Made by a program: the position numbers and the translations under genes. Under the pieces are notes generated by a model. That model ran no database searches. It saw only the letters and a list, made by a program, of their open reading frames with translations, and was not told where the DNA came from. 57,801 bases of DNA from JACQFZ01 sp045810625 (GTDB lineage: Bacteria; Pseudomonadota; Gammaproteobacteria; Acidiferrobacterales; Sulfurifustaceae): positions 1 to 57,801 of the forward strand of contig JBJMVQ010000012.1 of NCBI GenBank assembly GCA_045810625.1, read 5' to 3'. Positions 48,948 through 56,470 of the stretch are shown here, piece after piece (the first letter of the stretch is position 1; each line of letters begins with the position of its first letter).

Positions 48948-51900
48948 CGGATCGTCGCCGCTGTCTCGTCGCCATCTCCGTATCCGCGTTGATCGCATCG
49001 TGCGCGACGACGGACGACCGCGCGACCCTGGCGGAATTGCACAGCGTCAAGATCGAGGTGAAGGAAGAGAAGATCGAAGGCGGCATCGAAAAAGCGATTC
49101 AAGGCTACGAGCGGTTTCTCGCCGAGACGCCTGAGTCGCCGATGGCCGCGGAGGCGACCCGACGGCTCGCCGACCTCAAGATCGAAAAGGAGTACGGCAT
49201 TCTCGGAGCCGACGCCAAACAAGCGAAGGCGGCGCGATCGGCGGCGCCCGCCTTGCAACGGCCCGAAGCGTTCGACGCCGCCGCGAAGCTCCCGCAGGCA
49301 GCGGGCACGGCAACGAGTGCGGCGGCGCCGGCGATGTGGTTGCCGATACCGGGACGCAAGAGCGAGGCGGAACGGGACTTCGAGAAGCGCGCGACCGCGA
49401 GCGACGCGGTGAAAGGCGCCGCGCCCGGCGCGGACGGGCCGCTGCCGGAAGGCGCGGATCTCGAAAAGCTCGGCGCCCGTGAGGCCATTGCGCTCTACCA
49501 AAAGCTGCTCGCGAAGTATCCGTTCTACAACCGTAAGGATCAGGTGCTGTACCACATGTCGCGGGCGTACGAGGAGCTGGGCGAAGTGGAGCAGGCGATG
49601 ACGGTAATGAACCAGCTCGTCAAGGAGTATCCGCGCTCCAAGTACTTCGATGAGGTGCAGTTTCGCCGGGGCGAATATTTTTTCACCCGAAAGAAAATCC
49701 TCGATGCGGAGGATGCCTACAAGGCCATTGTCGAGATCGGCCCGCGCTCGTCGTTCTACGAGCTCGCGCTCTACAAGCTCGGCTGGACGTACTACAAACA
49801 GGAGCTTTACGAGGAAGGGCTCGATCGTTTCGTCGCGCTGCTCGATTTCAAAGCCGTCACGGGTTTCGACTTCGAGAAATCGAAAGACGAGCTGGAGAAG
49901 AAGCGCGTCGAGGACACGTACCGAGTCATCAGCTTGAGTTTCTCGAACTCGGGCGGCGCGAACACGCTCACGGAGTACTTCGCCAAGCGTGGCGAGCGGA
50001 CGTACGAAGTGGACATCTATCGCAATCTGGCCGAGTTCTATCTCGACAAGCGCCGCTACAACGACGCAGCGCTGACATACAAGGCGTTCGTCAAGCGCAA
50101 ACCGCTGCACAAGGCGGCCCCGCAGTTCGACATGCAGGTCATCGATACCTACCGCAAGGGCGGTTTCCCGCGGCTCGTCATCGATTCGACGAAGGAGTTC
50201 GCGCGCAACTACGGCCTCAAATCGGAATACTGGAAGCATTTCGATCCGAAGACCCGGCCGGAGGTGATCGGCTATTTGAAACAAAATCTGCGCGAGCTCG
50301 CGAATTTCTATCACGCGCAGTATCAGGACAAGCAATACGAGAAGGACAAGGACACGAACTTTCACGAAGCGCTGACGTGGTATCGCGAGTTCCTCGGCTC
50401 GTTCCCAGCGGACGCCGACGCGCCGCCGATGAACTATCAATTGGCCGACCTGCTGCTCGAGAACAAGGTGTTCGCGGAGGCGGCGCGAGAGTACGAAAAA
50501 ACGGCGTACGATTACCCGGCGCACGAAAAGTCGGCGGGGGCGGGCTATGCCGCCGTGTACGCGCATCGCGAGGCGCTGAAGACCGCGGCGGCCGAGACGC
50601 GCGACCCGGTGAGGCGCGACGTCATTCGCAGCTCGTTGAAGTTCGCCGACACCTTCCCGCAACACGAGAAAGCGGCGGTGGTCCTCGGTGCGGCGGCCGA
50701 CGATCTCTACGAGATGAAACAGTACGAGCCGGCGCTCGCCACCGCGCGCAAACTGATCGACCGCTTCCCCGGCGCCGATCAGGACGTGCGCCGCGGCGCC
50801 TGGCTCGTCGTCGGTCATGCCTCGCTCGATCTCGCGAAGTTCGAGGACGCGGAGCAGGGCTACGTTACCGTCCTGCAACTCATGAGCGCGAGCGACAAGA
50901 CGCGCCCGGCCGTGGTCGACAACCTGGCGGCGTCGATCTACAAGCAGGGCGAACAGGCGATCAAGCGCGGCGACGACAAGACCGCGGTGAATCATTTCCT
51001 GCGCATCGCCGACGTCGCGCCGACGTCGAAGATTCGCGCCGTCGCCGAGTACGACGGAGCGACCGCGCTGCTGCGGCTCAAAGACTGGGATCGAGCGGTC
51101 GAGGTGCTGGGCGGCTTTCGCAAGAATTACCCGAGCCACGAGCTGCAGCCGGAAGTCACGAAGAAGTTGGCGTTCGCGCACAAAGAGGCGGGACATCTGG
51201 CGCTCGCGGCAGCCGAGTACGAGCGCATCGAAACCGAGACCAAAGACGAAGAGCAGCGGCGCGGCGCCCTGTCGCTCGCCGCCGATCTGCACGAGAAAGC
51301 CGGCGAGCCCGACCGCGCGATGAAAGTGTATCGGCGCTACCTCGACTACTTCCCGCATCCTGCCGAGCTTGCACTGGAGATGCGGTACAAGATGGCGCTG
51401 CTGTACAAGTCGGGCAACGACGCCAAGAGCTACCTCGCCGAGCTCAAGCGCATCATCGACACCGATGCGCACGCCGGAAAAGAACGGACCGATCGCACGC
51501 GGTATCTCGCGGCGGTCTCCGCACTCGGTATCACCGAGCCGCTGTACGAGCGGTTCGCCGAGATCAAGCTGGTCAAACCGTTCCAGAAGAATCTCGCGCG
51601 CAAGAAGACGGCCATGAAGGAAGCCACGGACGCGTTCGGCAAGCTGGTCGAATACCGCACCGGCGAAGTGACCGCGGCGGCGGCGTACTACATCGCCGAG
51701 ATCTACTCGCAGTTCGGCAAGTCGCTGGCGGAGTCGGAGCGGCCGGACAACCTGAGCGCGCTGGAGCGCGAGCAATACGAGCTGGCGCTCGAAGAACAGG
51801 CGTACCCGTTCGAGGAAAAAGCGATCTCCTTGCACGAGAAGAACCTCGAGCTGCTGCGCGCGGGCGTCTACAACGCGTGGATCGACAAGAGCCTCGATCG

Positions 51901-52066
51901 GCTCGCGCAGCTCGTGCCGGCACGCTACGCGAAGGCCGAGGACGGTGTTCCGTTTGTCGACGCCGAGGGTTCATTCCCGCGGGAGGCGCTCGCCAAGCCG
52001 CCCGAGAAGAAGGGCGTGCAACTGGTGCAGGGCCGCGTCGATGCGGCGGCCGAGCGCAAGGATTGA
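48944..52066 (+). CDS. Very large TPR lipoprotein of the envelope machine
   Basis: A 1040-residue protein with lipobox LIASC (Cys20), so it should be anchored to a membrane on the periplasmic side. A coiled-coil segment follows (AELHSVKIEVKEEKIEGGIE); then many TPR/Sel1-like helix pairs run to the end, such as LYHMSRAYEELGEVEQAMTV, FYELALYKLGWTYYKQELYE and AAYYIAEIYSQFGKSLAESE. The repeat pattern resembles YbgF/Pal-linked and GltD/AgnA-type proteins. It is the largest protein in the window and probably forms the scaffold. Long minus-strand frames opposite it are compositional shadows. Confidence 0.85.
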   Translation: MTDRRRCLVAISVSALIASCATTDDRATLAELHSVKIEVKEEKIEGGIEKAIQGYERFLAETPESPMAAEATRRLADLKIEKEYGILGADAKQAKAARSAAPALQRPEAFDAAAKLPQAAGTATSAAAPAMWLPIPGRKSEAERDFEKRATASDAVKGAAPGADGPLPEGADLEKLGAREAIALYQKLLAKYPFYNRKDQVLYHMSRAYEELGEVEQAMTVMNQLVKEYPRSKYFDEVQFRRGEYFFTRKKILDAEDAYKAIVEIGPRSSFYELALYKLGWTYYKQELYEEGLDRFVALLDFKAVTGFDFEKSKDELEKKRVEDTYRVISLSFSNSGGANTLTEYFAKRGERTYEVDIYRNLAEFYLDKRRYNDAALTYKAFVKRKPLHKAAPQFDMQVIDTYRKGGFPRLVIDSTKEFARNYGLKSEYWKHFDPKTRPEVIGYLKQNLRELANFYHAQYQDKQYEKDKDTNFHEALTWYREFLGSFPADADAPPMNYQLADLLLENKVFAEAAREYEKTAYDYPAHEKSAGAGYAAVYAHREALKTAAAETRDPVRRDVIRSSLKFADTFPQHEKAAVVLGAAADDLYEMKQYEPALATARKLIDRFPGADQDVRRGAWLVVGHASLDLAKFEDAEQGYVTVLQLMSASDKTRPAVVDNLAASIYKQGEQAIKRGDDKTAVNHFLRIADVAPTSKIRAVAEYDGATALLRLKDWDRAVEVLGGFRKNYPSHELQPEVTKKLAFAHKEAGHLALAAAEYERIETETKDEEQRRGALSLAADLHEKAGEPDRAMKVYRRYLDYFPHPAELALEMRYKMALLYKSGNDAKSYLAELKRIIDTDAHAGKERTDRTRYLAAVSALGITEPLYERFAEIKLVKPFQKNLARKKTAMKEATDAFGKLVEYRTGEVTAAAAYYIAEIYSQFGKSLAESERPDNLSALEREQYELALEEQAYPFEEKAISLHEKNLELLRAGVYNAWIDKSLDRLAQLVPARYAKAEDGVPFVDAEGSFPREALAKPPEKKGVQLVQGRVDAAAERKD

Positions 52067-52069
52067 GTC

Positions 52070-52720
52070 GTGACGAAGCCGGTATCGATAAAGCGGTTCT
52101 CGTGCCGAGTCGGTCAAGTCGTTGTTCTGCCGATGCTGCTGCTCCAGCTCCTCGGCTGCGCCGCTGGTCCGTCGATCGATCAAGTTAGTCGGGTCGAAGA
52201 TGACAAGCCGGCGTTTAGCAGCCAAGAGAATGTAGACGCAGGTGTCGATGTGCGCGGCGATTTCGAGACGGCGCTGAACTATCTCAGGACCGGCGACTAC
52301 AAAAAGGGCACGGATTTGCTGAACCAAGTGGCGCAACGTTCGCGCGGCAACGCCGCGCCGTACATCAATCTGGCGATCGCCTATCAGAAAATGGGCAACC
52401 TCCCAGCCGCCGAAGAAAGCGTCAAGAAGGCGCTCCAGATCGATCCCGGGCACCCGGTCGCGAGCACCGAGTATGCGTTGATTTGCCGCAAGAGCGGACG
52501 GTTCGCGGAAGCGCGGAAGATTTACGAGGAGACGCTGACGCGGCATCCGGACTTTCTTCCGGCGCGCAAGAATCTCGGGATACTTTGCGACATCTATTTG
52601 AGCGATCTCGACTGCGCGCTGAAGCAATATCGCGTTTACAGCGCCGGAGCACCCGACGACAAGACGGTTCCGCTCTGGATCGCCGATCTGGAAAAGCGGC
52701 TCGGCAAACCGGCGCACTGA
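52070..52720 (+). CDS. TPR lipoprotein
   Basis: A 216-residue lipoprotein, GTG start at 52070 and lipobox LQLLGC (Cys30) after a rather long basic N-region. Three TPR units cover about residues 60-180; the clearest read NAAPYINLAIAYQKMGNLPA and HPVASTEYALICRKSGRFAE. The size and position between a large TPR lipoprotein and the ExbB gene match the PilF-like and GltE-like small TPR lipoproteins that help target outer-membrane partners. The gap to the previous stop is 3 nt. Confidence 0.85.
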   Translation: MTKPVSIKRFSCRVGQVVVLPMLLLQLLGCAAGPSIDQVSRVEDDKPAFSSQENVDAGVDVRGDFETALNYLRTGDYKKGTDLLNQVAQRSRGNAAPYINLAIAYQKMGNLPAAEESVKKALQIDPGHPVASTEYALICRKSGRFAEARKIYEETLTRHPDFLPARKNLGILCDIYLSDLDCALKQYRVYSAGAPDDKTVPLWIADLEKRLGKPAH

Positions 52721-52730
52721 GGAGGCCGAG

Positions 52731-53033
52731 ATGCCTGCTCGTGTCCTACTGGTCGTATTGATGGCGCTGCTGCCCGCGGTGGCGACCGCGGCGTCCGGGA
52801 AGGCGGCTGCGTCCGGGAAATCGAAGGCCCCGGAGGCAAAAGAGCTCTCGGGCATGTCCATCGTGGGCAACAACGAAACGCCGAAGGCGCTCTATATCGT
52901 GCCGTGGAAGGGCTCGGAGATCGGCGACGGCGCCGACGTGACCTCGGGCCTCCTGAACGATGCGATGGCGCCGGTCGACCGCGAGGTGTTTCTACGCGAA
53001 CTGCAGTACTACGAAATCAGTCAAGGCAAATAA
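52731..53033 (+). CDS. Small secreted protein of the ExbBD cluster, unknown function
   Basis: A 100-residue protein with a signal peptide (about 1-21, ending AVATA), a low-complexity Ala/Ser/Gly/Lys linker and a compact core: LSGMSIVGNNETPKALYIVP then WKGSEIG and FLRELQYYEISQGK. I know no named family. A strong ribosome site (GAGGAGG) precedes ATG 52731. Its fixed place between a TPR lipoprotein and ExbB suggests a structural or signalling part in the machine. Confidence 0.75.
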   Translation: MPARVLLVVLMALLPAVATAASGKAAASGKSKAPEAKELSGMSIVGNNETPKALYIVPWKGSEIGDGADVTSGLLNDAMAPVDREVFLRELQYYEISQGK

Positions 53034-53063
53034 CGGGCGCATACGCTCGATGAGGAATGAACC

Positions 53064-53726
53064 ATGGGACCACTCGACAATATCGTGAAGTTCGTTTCCG
53101 ACGGCGGCATCTGGATGTGGCCCATCATCACGGCCGGCGCCGTCGGGTTCGCGATTTTTTTTGAGCGCTTCTTTCTGCTCCGGTCCGTCACCAGAACGAA
53201 CAAGAAGGTGTGGGATGAGCTGCACCCGGTGCTCGTGAAGGGCGATTTCGACAAAGCGCGGAAGGTCATCGACGGAGACAACTCGACCATCGCCAAGTTG
53301 CTGAGCCTCGGTCTGGCGTTACAGGGCGCGGTTCGGCGCCGCGACGACATCGAGATCGGGATGGAAGAGGGAATGATGGAAATCATCCCGCAGCTCGAGA
53401 AGCGGACGCAATACATCGCGCTCTTCGCCAACATCTCGACCCTGCTCGGGCTGCTCGGCACGGTGATGGGACTGATCGCGGCGTTTACCGCGGTGGCGCA
53501 CGCGGCGCCGGCGGAGAAGGCGGACCTGCTCGCGGCCGCGATCTCGGTCGGTATGAACTGTACCGCCGCGGGGCTGCTGTTCGGTATTCCGCTGATGATT
53601 CTGCATTCGTACATCGTTTCGATGACGGCCGTCGTCGTCGACAGTCTGGAGATGGCGTCCATCAAGACGATCAACATCATTACCGCCGCGACGAAACGCA
53701 ATTACAGCGACCGAGCCGCCGCGTAG
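53064..53726 (+). CDS. ExbB/TolQ/MotA-family proton-channel protein
   Basis: A 220-residue inner-membrane protein with three transmembrane helices. The first is near IWMWPIITAGAVGFAIFFER, the second and third around ANISTLLGLLGTVMGLIAAF and NCTAAGLLFGIPLMILHSY; the pore-lining Thr/Ser and Pro pattern of the family is present in GLLGTVMGLIAAF and GIPLM. With ExbD-type partners it forms a proton-driven stator that moves or energises another protein. It is followed by two ExbD genes, so one ring may work with two peptidoglycan-side subunits. Confidence 0.92.
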   Translation: MGPLDNIVKFVSDGGIWMWPIITAGAVGFAIFFERFFLLRSVTRTNKKVWDELHPVLVKGDFDKARKVIDGDNSTIAKLLSLGLALQGAVRRRDDIEIGMEEGMMEIIPQLEKRTQYIALFANISTLLGLLGTVMGLIAAFTAVAHAAPAEKADLLAAAISVGMNCTAAGLLFGIPLMILHSYIVSMTAVVVDSLEMASIKTINIITAATKRNYSDRAAA

Positions 53727-53738
53727 GGAGCATGCACG

Positions 53739-54230
53739 ATGCTACGTCGTCGCAAGCGCAAGCGTGAAGAGGGCGATCTCGAGCTCACCACGTTCCTGAA
53801 CGTCCTCGTGGTGCTGATGTCGTTCCTGCTCGTGACGGCCGTTTTTTCGCGCATCGCGATTCAGGAGCTGAAGCTGCCGACGGCCGCCGGCGGCGCCGCG
53901 CCGACGAAGCCGCTTGTGACGATCGAGGTCATCGTTCGTAAACGCGGCATCGAGATCGGCGACGGTCGGAGGATTGCCGCGGCAATGCCGAAATCCGGCG
54001 ACCAATACGATCTCGCCTCCCTGTCGCAGCATCTGCAGCAACTGAAGAGCCGGTACAGCGACAAGACCGACGCGACCATTCTGGTCGAGCCCGACATCCC
54101 GTATGACGACGTGATCCGCGTGATGGACGCGGTGAAGACGGTGCACACGAAGCGCACCGCTCCTGACGGCAGGGAAGACGTGCAGTTGACCGCGTTGTTT
54201 CCGGATGTGTCGATCGGAGACGCGCCGTGA
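53739..54230 (+). CDS. ExbD/TolR-family protein, first paralogue
   Basis: A 163-residue biopolymer-transport protein with a short basic cytoplasmic N-terminus (LRRRKRKREEGDLELTTFLN), one membrane helix (VLVVLMSFLLVTAVFSRIAI) and a periplasmic domain ending PDVSIGDAP. The proton-carrying acidic residue expected just at the start of the helix in ExbD (D25 in E. coli ExbD) reads here as N in TTFLNVLVVLM, so this copy may not carry protons itself. GTG of the next gene overlaps its stop by 4 nt. Confidence 0.88.
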   Translation: MLRRRKRKREEGDLELTTFLNVLVVLMSFLLVTAVFSRIAIQELKLPTAAGGAAPTKPLVTIEVIVRKRGIEIGDGRRIAAAMPKSGDQYDLASLSQHLQQLKSRYSDKTDATILVEPDIPYDDVIRVMDAVKTVHTKRTAPDGREDVQLTALFPDVSIGDAP

Positions 54231-54730
54231 AGACGACTCGACGCATGAAGCGGATGGGCCGTGCAAGACGCCGCGACAACAAGGTCGCGACGCTGAGCCT
54301 CGTCGCGCTGATGGACATGTTCACCAACCTCGTCTTCTTTCTGCTGGTCAGCCAGGGCGCCACGGAAATCAAGGAGCCGCGCAAAGAGATCACCCTGCCG
54401 GATTCGTATGTCGAGCAAAAGACGCGCCCGAGCGTCGTCATCATGGTGAGCGAGAAGGCGGTGATGGTCGAAGGCGAGGCGCTCGCCACGGTGGATCAGT
54501 TTCTCGAGACCAGAGAAGACACGGTTCCGGCGGTCAGAGACCGACTCACGCAAATCAAAGGTAAAGTGATCGGGCTCAACGAGCAGACGAAGGCGCAGAG
54601 CGATGAGGTGACGATCCTCGCTCACAAGACCATACCGTTCAAGGTCCTGAAGAAGCTGATGTCGACGTGCGCGAGCGCCGGCTACAGCAAGATATCGCTC
54701 GCGGTCAACCAAAAATCACCGCAAACCTAG
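54227..54730 (+). CDS. ExbD/TolR-family protein, second paralogue
   Basis: A 167-residue ExbD-like protein with a basic N-terminus (KTTRRMKRMGRARRRDNKV), then SLVALMDMFTNLVFFLLVSQ, where Asp at the head of the helix fits the protonatable residue of ExbD/TolR. The periplasmic domain follows with PSVVIMVSEKAVMVEG and a C-terminal FKVLKKLMSTCASAGYSKIS. Since the first paralogue lacks the acidic residue, this one is the better candidate for the working proton site. The start is GTG 54227. Confidence 0.88.
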   Translation: MKTTRRMKRMGRARRRDNKVATLSLVALMDMFTNLVFFLLVSQGATEIKEPRKEITLPDSYVEQKTRPSVVIMVSEKAVMVEGEALATVDQFLETREDTVPAVRDRLTQIKGKVIGLNEQTKAQSDEVTILAHKTIPFKVLKKLMSTCASAGYSKISLAVNQKSPQT

Positions 54731-54743
54731 CGGCGCAAGTTTC

Positions 54744-56129
54744 GTGAGCGCGATTCCGAAAGAGCAACAGACGCTGCAGGCGCGTATCGCCGAGGCGCGC
54801 GACAAGATCGCGGCGCTCGAGAAGAAGCAGCGCGCCGTCGAGCACGAGCTGGAAGGCTTGGCCGGCCAGCAACGGCAGTACCAGCTGCTGGAGCAGGTGT
54901 GCTCGTCGCTCGACCAGCTGAACGAGATGGACGCCGGCTCGCTGTTCTGGGGCGACCATTTGCAGGCCGGCGCGTCGTACGTCAAGCGCGCGCGCAGCGC
55001 CGTCGTGTCGTTCAACGAGAAGATCGGGGAGATCGAGCAACGCCGGCAGGCGCTGAAGGACCGCATTCAAGACGAGCTCGACACCATCGCCGATCTGACG
55101 TACGAGATCGACGAGCAGCGCCGCGAGCAGGAAGAGCAGGAGAACGAGTTCGTCGTCAATCGGGAGATCGGGCCGACGCGGTTCCGCCCGATGCTCATGC
55201 CCTGGCACGCACAGGCCGAGGACGAACGGCGCTTTCGCCGGTCGCTTTCCGTCGCTTTACTCGTGGTGCTGATGCTCGGAATCGCGACGAAGATCTGGGT
55301 ATTTCCCCCGCGCGCGGTGCAGGACACGGTCGAGATTCCGAAGCAGCTGGTTCGCCTGGTGCAGGAAGAGCGGCCGAAGCCGGTGCCGCCGCCGGTGCAA
55401 GAAAAGCTGCCGGAGAAGTCGGGAGAAACGCCGAAGGGCTCGGGCACCGAAACCGCGAAGGCGACGAAGGCCGAGACGCAGCAGGCGCGCGCCAAAGCGG
55501 AAAGATCGGGTGTGCTCGCGTTCAAAGCCGGTTTCGCCGAGCTGATGCAGGAACCGGTTTCACTCAAGCTCGGTGCCGACGCGCGCATCAGCACCGGCGG
55601 GCAGCAAGCGGCCGGTAACGCAGAGCGCTCGATCGTCGTCGCGCAGGCGCGCGAGGGCAGCGGCGGCATCAATACGGCGACGCTGAGCCGCGGCCTTGGG
55701 TCCGGCGGAAACGGCAACGGCGGAAGTGGCGGCGGATCGAGAGTGGGCGGCGTGCAATTCACGCGTGTCGCGACTTCCATCGGCGGCGGCAACATGAAGG
55801 GCGCCGACCGGCCGCTCAGCGACGGCCCGGGGCCGTCGCGCACCGACGAAGAAATCCAAATCGTGTTCGATCGGTACAAAGCGACGCTCTATCGCATCTA
55901 CAACCGCGAGCTGCGCAGCGACCCGACGCTGCGCGGGAAGATGGTGCTGCGCATCACGATCGAGCCGAGCGGCGAAGTATCGGCGTGCTCGGTCGAGTCG
56001 ACCGACATGGCCTCGGCCGCGCTCAAGGCGGAGGTGGTCGAGCGCGTCAAGCGATTCAATTTTGGCCCGAAGGAGAACGTCGCCCGAATTACGATTCTCT
56101 ATCCCATCGACTTCCTGCCCGCCACGTAG
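54744..56129 (+). CDS. TonB-like energy-transducing protein with coiled-coil N-terminus and AgmX/PglI-type C-terminus
   Basis: A 461-residue bitopic protein. Residues ~5-140 are a charged coiled coil that would lie in the cytoplasm; a membrane helix follows at ~167-186 (SLSVALLVVLMLGIATKIWV). A Pro-rich stretch (ERPKPVPPPVQEKLPEK) and a Gly-rich flexible segment lead to the C-terminal domain (~365-461), with VFDRYKATLYRIYNRELRSD, GKMVLRITIEPSGEV and FGPKENVARITILYPIDF, which matches the AgmX/PglI C-terminal pattern. TonB itself lacks the large cytoplasmic coiled coil. It likely carries force from the ExbBD stator across the periplasm to the TPR lipoproteins. Last gene of the operon; start GTG 54744. 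Confidence 0.87.
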   Translation: MSAIPKEQQTLQARIAEARDKIAALEKKQRAVEHELEGLAGQQRQYQLLEQVCSSLDQLNEMDAGSLFWGDHLQAGASYVKRARSAVVSFNEKIGEIEQRRQALKDRIQDELDTIADLTYEIDEQRREQEEQENEFVVNREIGPTRFRPMLMPWHAQAEDERRFRRSLSVALLVVLMLGIATKIWVFPPRAVQDTVEIPKQLVRLVQEERPKPVPPPVQEKLPEKSGETPKGSGTETAKATKAETQQARAKAERSGVLAFKAGFAELMQEPVSLKLGADARISTGGQQAAGNAERSIVVAQAREGSGGINTATLSRGLGSGGNGNGGSGGGSRVGGVQFTRVATSIGGGNMKGADRPLSDGPGPSRTDEEIQIVFDRYKATLYRIYNRELRSDPTLRGKMVLRITIEPSGEVSACSVESTDMASAALKAEVVERVKRFNFGPKENVARITILYPIDFLPAT

Positions 56130-56130
56130 G

Positions 56131-56148
56131 ACATGTTGAGCAACATGT
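56131..56148. repeat. Perfect short palindrome after the operon, within a 341-bp gap
   Basis: ACATGTTG and CAACATGT (8 bp each) flank AG, 2 nt after the stop of the TonB-like gene. The stem is not followed by a T-run, so it is more likely a protein-binding site or weak terminator. The rest of 56130-56470 has no gene; GCAATAACAACAACACC just before the next gene is A/C rich, as expected for a leader. Confidence 0.6.
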
Positions 56149-56470
56149 TCATATCGCAGCTAGCTTCACGCCGCGTCCCAGATCGCGCGCCCGCGATCCT
56201 CGCGACCTCAGGCGTTGCCCTCGAAACCGTTGGGTCTCGCTTCATCGCGTCCCGGCGTTACCGGCCCGGGCGTCGCCGCGAGCGACTTTAAGAAAGTCAA
56301 GCACGGACTTTTTCACCTTCTGTAAGGACGCAACCCGATAAGCGCGAGCTTGCACGGTGCGAGTGGCGGTGCTGTTCGCGCCCGCCGGATAACCGGCATG
56401 GCAAACGCTTCCGAGCGCTATTAGAGCTTTTTAAGGATCAGCAATAACAACAACACCTGGGCGGAAAGGC

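Noticed and set aside
48902..51835. A 977-codon open frame on the minus strand
   Set aside because: It lies exactly opposite the TPR lipoprotein gene and is rich in Arg, Val and Leu, as expected from antisense reading of Glu/Lys/Ala-rich TPR codons in high-GC DNA. No domain or ribosome site.
50377..52188. A 603-codon plus-strand frame inside the large TPR gene
   Set aside because: Arg-rich shadow frame that crosses into the next gene; the TPR frame is the real one.
56300..56470. Possible c-di-GMP-I riboswitch before the surface protein gene (GGACGCAA and GGCAAAC blocks)
   Set aside because: The two blocks occur in the reverse order from the riboswitch and lack the connecting GNRA hairpin.
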